Of a DNA stretch of 64,000 bases, positions 36,200 through 43,990 are shown in pieces; the stretch's first letter is position 1; the number at the start of each line of letters is the position of its first letter. The translations under genes and the position numbers were made by a program. Location: the NCBI RefSeq assembly GCF_015351475.1, contig NZ_JADKPR010000021.1:35763-99762 (forward strand). The letters are read 5' to 3'. The stretch comes from Flavobacterium sp. HJJ. Its GTDB lineage: Bacteria > Bacteroidota > Bacteroidia > Flavobacteriales > Flavobacteriaceae. Below the pieces are notes generated by a model that was not told the origin of the DNA, did not search any database, and saw only the letters and a list, made by a program, of their open reading frames with translations.

Positions 36200-37741
36200 T
36201 TACAAAGGAATATTCCCATGCTTTCTATCAGGAGTCACACTTACTTTATTTTCCAGCATGGCAAAAGCTTTTATCAGTTTGCGTCTTGTATCTTGTGGCA
36301 AAATCACCTCATCCACAAAACCGCGCTGCGCTGCCGTGTACGGATTCGCAAACAAATCGGCATATTCGGCTTCTTTTTCTAGGAGTTTGGCTTCGTGATC
36401 TTCGGCATCCTGAATTTCTTTCTTAAAAATAATTTCCGAAGCGCCTTTGGCTCCCATTACAGCAATTTCGGCAGTTGGCCAGGCAAAATTCATGTCGGCA
36501 CCAATGTGTTTAGAGTTCATCACATCATAAGCACCTCCGTAGGCCTTTCGGGTAATCACGGTAACTCTCGGCACAGTTGCTTCGCTTAAAGCGTAAAGCA
36601 GTTTTGCTCCGTGAACAATAATTCCGTTCCACTCTTGATCGGTTCCCGGCAAAAAGCCCGGTACATCGACCAATACAAGCAGCGGAATATTAAACGCATC
36701 GCAAAAACGGGTAAAACGCGCTGCTTTTTTCGAACTTTTCACATCCAGACAGCCTGCCAAAAACATCGGCTGATTGGCTACGATTCCAATGCTTCGGCCT
36801 CCCAACCGGGCAAACCCGACAATGATATTTTCGGCATAATTTTTATGAATTTCAAAAAATGAATCTTCGTCAATAATCCCTGTAATCACACAGTGCATGT
36901 CGTAAGGTTTATTCGGGTTGTCCGGAATAATACTCGTTAATTGTTCACGTATTTCATCTTTGAGTTCATACGGCAGACTGCGGGGTTTTTCTTTGTTATT
37001 TTGAGGCAGATAACTCAGCAGTCTTTTGATATCTTCCAGACAAACCACGCCATTCACAGCTGTGCGGTGTGCCACTCCCGACTTGGTAGAATGCGTACTC
37101 GCACCTCCCAATTCCTCCGAAGTCACGGATTCGTTGGTCACGGTTTTCACCACATTCGGTCCGGTAACAAACATATAACTGGTTTCTTCGACCATAATCG
37201 TAAAATCGGTAATCGCAGGAGAATAAACCGCTCCTCCTGCGCAGGGTCCCATAATGGCAGATATCTGCGGAATCACGCCGCTCGCCTGTACGTTTCTGTA
37301 AAAAATATCGGCATAGCCGCCCAGCGAACGAACGCCTTCCTGTATACGCGCGCCTCCCGAATCGTTCAGCCCAATCATTGGAGCACCTACTTTTACGGCC
37401 ATATCCATAATTTTGCAGATTTTCTCGGCATGGGTTTCGGATAATGAACCTCCAAAAACCGTAAAGTCCTGTGCGAAAACATACACCAATCTTCCGTTAA
37501 TGGTTCCGTATCCTGTTATAACTCCGTCGCCGTAGTACATTTCGTTTTCCATGCCAAAATCGGTGGTGCGGTGTGTCACCAGCATCCCGATTTCTTCAAA
37601 AGAACCTTCATCCATCAAATAATCGATGCGTTCCCTTGCGGTTAGTTTTTTACTGCTGTGCTGTTTTTCAATACGCTTTTTTCCTCCGCCCAAATGAGCC
37701 TGAGCAATTTTATCGCTGAGTATTTTTATTTTGTCCTGCAT
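36200..37741 (-). CDS. Acyl-CoA carboxylase carboxyltransferase (beta) subunit, propionyl-CoA type
   Basis: 513 residues from the ATG at 37741; the frame extends 18 codons further to a TTG, but MQDKIKILSDKI fits the family N-terminus and length. It transfers the carboxyl group from biotin to acyl-CoA. Visible are the two crotonase-like halves: LTARERIDYLMDEGSFEEI and GLNDSGGARIQEGVRSLGGY (first), and VDVPGFLPGTDQEWNGIIVHG with RKAYGGAYDVMNSK (second). The C-terminus is typical (ALLENK-like AMLENK, PDRKHGNIPL). It is the third gene of the minus-strand set after the carrier and biotin carboxylase. Propionyl-CoA is the likeliest substrate; related acyl-CoAs are possible. Confidence 0.93.
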   Translation of the reverse strand: MQDKIKILSDKIAQAHLGGGKKRIEKQHSSKKLTARERIDYLMDEGSFEEIGMLVTHRTTDFGMENEMYYGDGVITGYGTINGRLVYVFAQDFTVFGGSLSETHAEKICKIMDMAVKVGAPMIGLNDSGGARIQEGVRSLGGYADIFYRNVQASGVIPQISAIMGPCAGGAVYSPAITDFTIMVEETSYMFVTGPNVVKTVTNESVTSEELGGASTHSTKSGVAHRTAVNGVVCLEDIKRLLSYLPQNNKEKPRSLPYELKDEIREQLTSIIPDNPNKPYDMHCVITGIIDEDSFFEIHKNYAENIIVGFARLGGRSIGIVANQPMFLAGCLDVKSSKKAARFTRFCDAFNIPLLVLVDVPGFLPGTDQEWNGIIVHGAKLLYALSEATVPRVTVITRKAYGGAYDVMNSKHIGADMNFAWPTAEIAVMGAKGASEIIFKKEIQDAEDHEAKLLEKEAEYADLFANPYTAAQRGFVDEVILPQDTRRKLIKAFAMLENKVSVTPDRKHGNIPL

Positions 37742-37806
37742 ATCTTTTTTCAACCGTAAGTTTTTATTAATTCTTTTCTTTTTGGCTAAAGCCAAATGTT
37801 TTTTTC

Positions 37807-37868
37807 ACCATTAAGATATTAAGAAAATTAAGTCTTGCTTTCTTAATGAGACTTATTATCTTAATGGT
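37807..37868 (-). repeat. Palindromic repeat inside the carboxylase operon
   Basis: ACCATTAAGAT (37807-37817) pairs exactly with ATCTTAATGGT (37858-37868), with further TTAAG repeats inside. It lies between the biotin carboxylase and beta-subunit genes, so it may set their relative expression by mRNA processing. It resembles TTAAG-rich intergenic repeats common in flavobacteria. Confidence 0.55.
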
Positions 37869-37880
37869 TCAAATCAATTT

Positions 37881-39320
37881 TCAATTTGGCAATCGTATTA
37901 TTTTTTGGTCTTCAAAATACTGTTTCAAGGCAACCAAAGCTGCAATTTCGGCTTCCTGTGCCATTTGATTTTTCAGCAAATCGGCATTGTAATATTCCTT
38001 GACAAAATGAGTATCAAATTTTCCTGAACGGAAAGCTTCGTGCTCAAAAACAAATTTCCCGAAAGGCAAAGTTGTCTGCACGCCTTCTACTTTGTAATTT
38101 TCAATAGCTTTAATCATCAGCTGTAGTGCTTCTTCCCGCGTATGTCCGTAAGTGATTAATTTGGCGAGCATCGGATCATAATAAATCGGAATATCCATAC
38201 CCTGCTCAAAACCATTATCTACACGGATCCCTTCGCCAACAGGCAATTGATACACATCAAGATGACCAACACTCGGCAGGAAATCATTCAGCGGATCTTC
38301 GGCATAAACACGCAGTTCAAGAGCATGCCCCTTTATTTGTAAATCGTCTTGCTTAATTGGCAATGCTTCTCCCCTTGCGACTCTGATCTGCAGTTCGACC
38401 AAATCGGTGCCTGTAATCAGTTCCGTAACGGGATGCTCCACCTGCAGACGGGTATTCATTTCGAGGAAATAGAAATTATTATTTTCATCCAATAAAAATT
38501 CAACAGTTCCAGCTCCTATGTAATCACAGGACTTAGCCACCAAAACAGCTGCTTCTCCCATTTTCCTGCGCAGTTCGGGAGTCAAAACTGAAGACGGTGC
38601 TTCTTCCACCACTTTTTGATGGCGTCGCTGAATACTGCACTCTCTTTCAAAAAAATATAAAATAGTACCATGACTGTCTGCCATCACCTGAATTTCAATA
38701 TGCCTTGGAGAGGCCACATATTTTTCAATAAAAACGGAGCCGTCGCCAAACGCTGCAACAGCTTCACTTATGGCCCGGTTCATTTGAGACTCAAAATCGG
38801 CTTCGGTTTCTACCACACGCATTCCTTTTCCGCCACCGCCAGCCGAAGCTTTAATCAAGATAGGAAAACCAATTGCTGTGGCTGCCTGCTTTGCTTTTTC
38901 GATATCAGTAATTGCTTCGTCTATGCCCGGAACCATTGGAATATTATATTCTTTAACAGCATCTTTTGCTGCCAGTTTACTTCCCATAATTTTTATTGCA
39001 TGTGATTTTGGACCAATAAAAATTAAGTTGCTTTTTTCGGCTTCTTCTGCAAAATCAGCATTTTCACTTAGAAAACCATATCCGGGATGAATGGCATCAG
39101 CGTTCAGAGACTTGGCAGCTTCTATAATTTTGTGTCCCAGCAAATACGATTGGCTTGAAGGCGCTTCACCAATACAAACCGCTTCATCAGCAAATTTTAC
39201 ATGCGGAGAATTCCTGTCGGCAGCCGAATAAACTGCTGCTGTTTTAATACCCATTTTCTGTGCGGTTTTCATCACCCTGATAGCGATTTCACCTCTATTA
39301 GCAACTAGTATTTTTTTCAT
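37881..39320 (-). CDS. Biotin carboxylase (alpha) subunit of acyl-CoA carboxylase
   Basis: 479 residues. It carboxylates biotin using ATP and bicarbonate. Domains in order: biotin carboxylase N-terminal (about 1-110; ILVANRGEIAIRVMKTAQKMG, HPGYGFLSENADFAE), ATP-grasp (about 115-320; KASAGGGGKGMRVV, FIEKYVASPRHIEIQVM, EMNTRLQVEHPVTE), C-terminal domain (about 335-445; GHALELRVYAEDP, FLPSVGHL). There is no fused biotin domain; that is encoded separately by the gene upstream. The operon order is carrier, carboxylase, carboxyltransferase. Confidence 0.94.
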   Translation of the reverse strand: MKKILVANRGEIAIRVMKTAQKMGIKTAAVYSAADRNSPHVKFADEAVCIGEAPSSQSYLLGHKIIEAAKSLNADAIHPGYGFLSENADFAEEAEKSNLIFIGPKSHAIKIMGSKLAAKDAVKEYNIPMVPGIDEAITDIEKAKQAATAIGFPILIKASAGGGGKGMRVVETEADFESQMNRAISEAVAAFGDGSVFIEKYVASPRHIEIQVMADSHGTILYFFERECSIQRRHQKVVEEAPSSVLTPELRRKMGEAAVLVAKSCDYIGAGTVEFLLDENNNFYFLEMNTRLQVEHPVTELITGTDLVELQIRVARGEALPIKQDDLQIKGHALELRVYAEDPLNDFLPSVGHLDVYQLPVGEGIRVDNGFEQGMDIPIYYDPMLAKLITYGHTREEALQLMIKAIENYKVEGVQTTLPFGKFVFEHEAFRSGKFDTHFVKEYYNADLLKNQMAQEAEIAALVALKQYFEDQKIIRLPN

Positions 39321-39410
39321 ATTTTTTTATAGATAAAAGAGAAAAGACCGCTGTGCTGCTAGAATCAAGATAAAACTCTTATGCCATTTTCTTGCCTCTT
39401 GCTTCTCATT

Positions 39411-39896
39411 TTACTCAAAGTCAATTAATAACTGCCCTTTTTCCACAGCATCTCCAGTCTTTACGAAAATAGATTTAATCACACCGTCACGGGGCGAAAG
39501 AAAACTGTTCTCCATTTTCATGGCACTTAGAATAATTAGATTGTCATTTTCTTTTACGGACTGTCCGACAACAGCATTGATTTCCAAAATCAGTCCCGGC
39601 ATGGGAGCTTTAATCGCATTAACCTGCTTCGCCGATCCAGCCTCAAACCCCATTTCTTTAATCAAAATATCCAGCGGATTTGAAATTACAACAGTATAAT
39701 TGGTATTATTTACCTTCACTGTAAAGCGTTTGTGATTAAAATCCGATGAGACGATTTCAGCTTTATAAGGCGAATTTTGATGCAGGATATGAAATTTATT
39801 TACCCCTGCAGGTATTGAATCGAGCTGAGAAACGCTTTCTTTTTCAAAATCAAAATGGAAAGCATCATTAACGGTTACTTTGTAATTTGAACTCAT
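39411..39896 (-). CDS. Biotin carboxyl carrier protein of acyl-CoA carboxylase
   Basis: 161 residues: a beta-rich N-terminal region (about 1-90), probably for docking, and a biotinyl domain (about 95-161). The biotinylation site is the Lys in ILSAMKMENSF (Lys127), and IKAPMPGLILEI marks the domain start. It is the first gene of the three-gene carboxylase operon, 90 bp before the biotin carboxylase. The separate carrier explains why the carboxylase lacks its own biotin domain. Confidence 0.92.
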   Translation of the reverse strand: MSSNYKVTVNDAFHFDFEKESVSQLDSIPAGVNKFHILHQNSPYKAEIVSSDFNHKRFTVKVNNTNYTVVISNPLDILIKEMGFEAGSAKQVNAIKAPMPGLILEINAVVGQSVKENDNLIILSAMKMENSFLSPRDGVIKSIFVKTGDAVEKGQLLIDFE

Positions 39897-40206
39897 TCCT
39901 ATTTATTTTAGTTTAGTAAAAATAGGAAAGAAATCGTTTGAGTTTACAAAAAAACAAATTCACTAAAAAAGTTATAACCTAATATATCAATTAGTTAAAA
40001 GGATTATTTGGATTCACAATCTCATTAAATTAGGTTTGAATTCATTCTAAGCAAAGACCCAGAGGCGCAAAGTTCAGAACGGATTTCTTTGCGTGAGCCA
40101 TATTAAAAAAGATATTGATGAATTTTATACATTATTTAGAACATGCTCATGCATTCAGATTTTGAGTAATCTAATGTATAAAACGGAGGCCGATAATAAT
40201 AATAAA
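39897..40206. other. Intergenic region with weak repeat
   Basis: No gene is seen in these 310 bases. A short pair CGCAAAG (40066-40072) and CTTTGCG (40087-40093) lies in a GCAAAG-rich patch of the kind found between flavobacterial genes. The part next to 39896 should hold the carboxylase promoter, but I could not place boxes. Confidence 0.4.
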
Positions 40207-40995
40207 TCAGTCCAGATAAAAAATGTAACCAAAAGTTAACCCGACCTGCCAGTCGTTATATTTGTTTTCGGTAAAAATTTGTTTATTAGGATTTAATCCG
40301 TCCACCCAGTCGGAACCAAAATACTGAAGGCGAAATTCAACAAGTAAATCCGATAGGGGAGTTAATTTGTAACGAGAACCTACACCTGACACAATTGACC
40401 AAGTACTGCTGCTTTCGGTAGAAAAACCATAAGAATGTCCATCCGAAGGAATTAAATATTTTGGGAAGGTTGCTGCCACAGTTCCCAATTCTCCCATCGA
40501 TGAAGAAGATTTTACATTGTAGAAATTACATTGAAGCCCTAAACTAAGATAAGGAGAAAAAGAGCCTACTGTATATTCAAAATCGTGGATTCTTCTAAAT
40601 GGAAAATATTCTAGCTGCGCACCCAGATTTAAAATAGATGATTTCCCTTCCATTGCTCTTAACTGCCGTTTACCAATGCTATTACCATTTTCTGTCCATT
40701 TCCCAAAATGATTCAATTCGGTCTGATTAAAAGATAATTCGGAACGTACTTTAAAATGTTCTTTAAAATAAGCACTGCTCATTGAGTTGGATGAAAAATT
40801 CAGATAATGTATAAAACCAATTGCAAAACCAGTATTCCGATAAGTAGAAGGATCATCATTTCTTTGTCCGTAATCCGATTTCATAACACTAGGCCCAAAA
40901 AAACCGCCTATTTCATGAGCAACTGAAGACTGAGCATAAGATAAATTGAAAAGCCCAAGAAAAGCAATAAAAATACAAGTAATCTTTTTGGACAT
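40207..40995 (-). CDS. Outer-membrane beta-barrel-like protein, THC0290_0291-type
   Basis: 262 residues with a signal peptide ending near NLSYAQ (residue 22). The mature start AHEIGGFFGPSVMKSDYGQRND, the alternating hydrophobic strands and the C-terminal WQVGLTFGYIFYLD suggest a small outer-membrane barrel. The N-terminal pattern matches the family that NCBI names THC0290_0291, present in many Flavobacteriia and of unknown function. It is a single gene: the flanking regions of ~310 bp and ~450 bp contain no genes. Confidence 0.7.
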   Translation of the reverse strand: MSKKITCIFIAFLGLFNLSYAQSSVAHEIGGFFGPSVMKSDYGQRNDDPSTYRNTGFAIGFIHYLNFSSNSMSSAYFKEHFKVRSELSFNQTELNHFGKWTENGNSIGKRQLRAMEGKSSILNLGAQLEYFPFRRIHDFEYTVGSFSPYLSLGLQCNFYNVKSSSSMGELGTVAATFPKYLIPSDGHSYGFSTESSSTWSIVSGVGSRYKLTPLSDLLVEFRLQYFGSDWVDGLNPNKQIFTENKYNDWQVGLTFGYIFYLD

Positions 40996-41448
40996 TCTAT
41001 GATTAATTTTATGATTTGGGGGACAGTTTTAATCTTTAGCTATAAGTTTTATTTATTTTTACAAAAAACAAATAAATTTCAATTTGCAAAGAGAACAACT
41101 TACGAACGCAATAAAAATTAAAATCGTTGAATGCACGTTTTTATAGTTTAAATGCGTTTTTTTTGACTGTGCAGATGTATAATATTACAATACACTGACT
41201 TACAGCAACATAAAATTATCCTTTTTTTATCGCTTTCAGAAAACTATAACGTTTTCGTTTTGCCTATTCCAAAGAAGAAAATCGAACTTAAAAACCAAAA
41301 CCATTGGACTGCAGTATAATAACACAGAAAATAACAAAAGGAATGATTTCATTCAACAAAGAAATTCAAAACAAAATATAGCCTTAATCGAAATCAATAT
41401 CTTTAAAAATGGCTCAATAATCAAGCACTAATATAAAGAATAAAATTA
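40996..41448. other. Non-coding stretch before the palindromic repeat
   Basis: About 450 bases of AT-rich sequence without a credible reading frame on either strand, except that the part next to 40995 must hold the promoter of the barrel gene. I see no RNA gene or recognisable element in it. Confidence 0.4.
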
Positions 41449-41610
41449 AGAGCCTGTTTAAGTTTTATTTATTGGCTCTCTTATGATGATTTTTGGTTAC
41501 AACTTCGTTAAATTTTCATACAATAGCTCTGCTATTTTATAAAAATTTGCCTTGTTTCACTCAAAAATCCTCTAATAATAAATCTCAAAAATAAAATTTA
41601 AACAGGCTCT
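41449..41610. repeat. 162-bp near-perfect palindromic repeat (MITE-like)
   Basis: The ends AGAGCCTGTTTAA (41449-41461) and TTAAACAGGCTCT (41598-41610) are exact inverted repeats. The whole element folds back on itself: GTTTTATTTATTGG, GATGATTTTTGGTTACAAC and AAATTTTCATACAATAGC on the left pair with their partners on the right, around the centre ATAGCTCTGCTAT (41524-41536). There is no coding capacity. It begins 8 bp after the radical SAM stop, so its transcript would form a long 3' hairpin. Similar AGAGCCTGTTTAAA-ended palindromes are familiar from flavobacterial genomes. Confidence 0.7.
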
Positions 41611-41618
41611 AAGAGAAA

Positions 41619-43814
41619 TTACAAAACTAATAATCCAAACTCCCGTAAAACATTCACTGGTTTGGAGTACCAAAATAGTTCGAAATCTTCCAATTGGATT
41701 TCAAAATCGTTTTTTACTTCCTGAAAAGAATAGGTTTTAGCATTCGAAACCGATAGTTTCTGAAGCATTTCGGCAAGCCATTCCCCTTCAGCTTTGCTGG
41801 TCTGAATAGTGAAGCTTTGTTTTTTGTCATGAAAAGTCAAAGCCAGCATTTCCCAGCTGTTTCCTTTTTTGGATTTGGTAAATGTTTCAGCAGACGGTTT
41901 TCCTCCCAGCCATACGATTTTGGCGGTAGGCTTTATATTAAAATCAGCTTCTTCCTGCAGTGCATCAAAAATAAAGTCGGAGCCAATTTTTGTTTTCGGA
42001 ATTTTGAAATCGAACCAGTCCTGCAGTTCATAGTCAAAACAGATTCCGTGCATGTAATTAAACAGCGATTTCTTAAGTCCGAAACTGAATTTATCGTGAT
42101 CGATTCCTGTAGAATCTATAAATTGTATATCGTTGTTGGCAAAAGTTCCAATGTCTTCTGTTTCTTTTACTGCTCCAAACTGCTCTGGAAACATTCCCAC
42201 CGGACTGTGAGCTGTCATGGCAAACTGATGCCAAAATCCCGACTGCAGCACTCCTGCTTCAAACAACTGGCGCACCATTTCGAGGCTGTCCACCGTTTCC
42301 TGAACTGTCTGTGTAGGGTAGCCATACATCAGATAAGCGTGTACCATTATACCGGCTTCGGTAAAATTTCGGGTAACTTTCGCAACCTGCTCCACCGTTA
42401 CGCCTTTGTCAATTAGTTTTAATAATCGGTCCGAAGCTACTTCGAGTCCGCCTGAAACTGCAATACAGCCCGAAGCTTTTAGCAGCAGACATAAATCGGC
42501 CGTAAAACTTTTTTCAAAACGAATATTTGTCCACCAGGTAACCGATAATTTCCGGCGAAGGATTTCAAGAGCCAAAGCACGCATCAAAGCAGGCGGTGCT
42601 GCTTCGTCTACAAAATGAAAACCGGTTTCACCTGTCTGTGCAATCATTTCCTCCATTCGGTCACACAATAAACTTGCCGCAACAGGTTCGTACACTTTTA
42701 TATAATCCAGAGAAATGTCGCAGAAAGTACATTTTCCCCAATAACAGCCATGCGCCATTGTGAGTTTATTCCAGCGTCCGTCACTCCACATTCGATGCAT
42801 CGGATTAACAATTTCAATAACCGAAATGTATTTGTCCAAAAGCAGATCCGAATAATCGGGAGTTCCCACCTGCGATTGTTTATAATCGTGCTGACTGGAA
42901 TTATTTTTATAAACTACTTTCCCGTCTTCCAGCAGAAAAGTTCTTTTAACCTCCCTTAACCCCTCCAAAAGAGGGGGATTCGATACCAAATTGCATAACA
43001 ACTCGATTGGAGTTTCGCCATCATCCAAAGTGATATAATCAAAAAACTCAAAAACTCTTGCGTCAGATAATGAACGCAGTTCGGTATTTGGGAAACCGCC
43101 GCCCATCGAAATTTTAATATCTGGATGATGCTTTTTCACCCATTGCGCAGAGCGGAAAGCCGAATATAAATTCCCAGGAAAAGGAACCGAAATTAAAAAC
43201 AAATTCGGCTGAATATTTTCTATTTTTTCTTTTAAAATTGAAAGCAGAATAGTGTCAATATATGTTGGCTCCTTTTGCAAAGCTTGATACAATTCATCAA
43301 AAGAATTAGCGCTTCGGCCTAAACGTTCCGCATATCGGCTGAAGCCAAAATTATCATCAATACATTCTACAATAAAATCGGAAATATCTTCGAGATACAA
43401 TGTTGCCAAATGTTTAGCCTTGTCCTGTGTCCCCATTGTTCCAAAAGCCCAATCCAATTCTTCCAACTGAGCAAAACGAGATGCTTCGGGCAAGAAATCC
43501 TCCTGACAAATTTGAAGTGCCAAAGTTGGATTTTTTCCCTGCAAAAAAGCAATAACCGAATCAATCGTTTTGATGTATTCGTCCTGTAAAGCTAGTATTC
43601 GTTTGCAGTTGTCGGTTGTTGGCTGTTGGCTGTTAGCAAACAAATTTTGCAATCCTTCTTTTGAAAATAATTTTAAAATCACATCAATACCCAAATCCGC
43701 CTGAACGGATTCAATATTTTTGGTATTCAAAAAACCTTTTATATACGCAGTTGCAGGATACGGAGTATTCAGCTGTGTAAAAGGCGGTGTGATTAGAAAA
43801 AGTTTTGGTTTCAA
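41619..43814 (-). CDS. B12-binding-type radical SAM protein
   Basis: 731 residues, cytoplasmic. The N-terminus (MKPKLFLITPPFTQLNTPYP) and the stretch PNLFLISVPFPGN to ISMGGGFPNTELR (about 205-270) look like a cobalamin-binding-type Rossmann domain, without a clear DxHxxG cobalamin motif. The radical SAM core follows with HGCYWGKCTFC: Cys357, Cys362 and Cys365 are spaced CX4CX2C instead of the usual CX3CX2C. Further core motifs are GFHFVDEAAPP, SGGLEVASDRLLKLIDKG and AYLMYGYPTQT. Such proteins bind a [4Fe-4S] cluster and cleave S-adenosylmethionine; the substrate is unknown. It is a single gene. Its first 13 codons are part of a 97-bp sequence duplicated at 46838-46934. Confidence 0.85.
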   Translation of the reverse strand: MKPKLFLITPPFTQLNTPYPATAYIKGFLNTKNIESVQADLGIDVILKLFSKEGLQNLFANSQQPTTDNCKRILALQDEYIKTIDSVIAFLQGKNPTLALQICQEDFLPEASRFAQLEELDWAFGTMGTQDKAKHLATLYLEDISDFIVECIDDNFGFSRYAERLGRSANSFDELYQALQKEPTYIDTILLSILKEKIENIQPNLFLISVPFPGNLYSAFRSAQWVKKHHPDIKISMGGGFPNTELRSLSDARVFEFFDYITLDDGETPIELLCNLVSNPPLLEGLREVKRTFLLEDGKVVYKNNSSQHDYKQSQVGTPDYSDLLLDKYISVIEIVNPMHRMWSDGRWNKLTMAHGCYWGKCTFCDISLDYIKVYEPVAASLLCDRMEEMIAQTGETGFHFVDEAAPPALMRALALEILRRKLSVTWWTNIRFEKSFTADLCLLLKASGCIAVSGGLEVASDRLLKLIDKGVTVEQVAKVTRNFTEAGIMVHAYLMYGYPTQTVQETVDSLEMVRQLFEAGVLQSGFWHQFAMTAHSPVGMFPEQFGAVKETEDIGTFANNDIQFIDSTGIDHDKFSFGLKKSLFNYMHGICFDYELQDWFDFKIPKTKIGSDFIFDALQEEADFNIKPTAKIVWLGGKPSAETFTKSKKGNSWEMLALTFHDKKQSFTIQTSKAEGEWLAEMLQKLSVSNAKTYSFQEVKNDFEIQLEDFELFWYSKPVNVLREFGLLVL

Positions 43815-43873
43815 GAGAAAAAATTTTCAGCAAAAATAAGGGATATTTGGAGACTTTTCAGGAAAAGATTTTA
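43777..43873. repeat. 97-bp direct repeat, copy 1 (start of radical SAM gene and its leader)
   Basis: It is identical, as far as I can read, to 46838-46934. This copy includes the first 13 codons of the radical SAM gene and its 5' leader, and lies upstream of the first giant surface-protein gene. It marks a segmental duplication that created the two paralogous surface-protein genes. Confidence 0.85.
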
Positions 43874-43929
43874 GGAGTGTTTTTTATGCTTTAGAAACGG
43901 AATTTTAGTTTTTTTTATAAACATTTAAT

Positions 43930-43937
43930 TACATTTG
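43930..43937 (+). promoter_or_regulatory. Possible -7 element of the first surface-protein gene
   Basis: TACATTTG matches the Bacteroidota -7 consensus TANNTTTG, 53 bp before the start at 43991. An upstream TTTG at the expected spacing is not clear. The corresponding place before the paralogue (around 47010) reads TTAACTACTTTTA, which is related but poorer. Confidence 0.35.
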
Positions 43938-43990
43938 TCTACCTATAAATTTTTTAAATAAACTTTTAATATAATACCTGAAATATTATA

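Noticed and set aside
36941..37444. 167-codon plus-strand frame opposite the carboxyltransferase gene
   Set aside because: Antisense shadow of a highly conserved gene; composition is not protein-like.
37742..37795. 18-codon N-terminal extension of the carboxyltransferase
   Set aside because: It starts at TTG, is Lys-rich low-complexity and goes beyond the usual family N-terminus; ATG 37741 fits.
41817..42416. 199-codon plus-strand frame opposite the radical SAM gene
   Set aside because: It is antisense to conserved coding sequence and has no plausible protein features.
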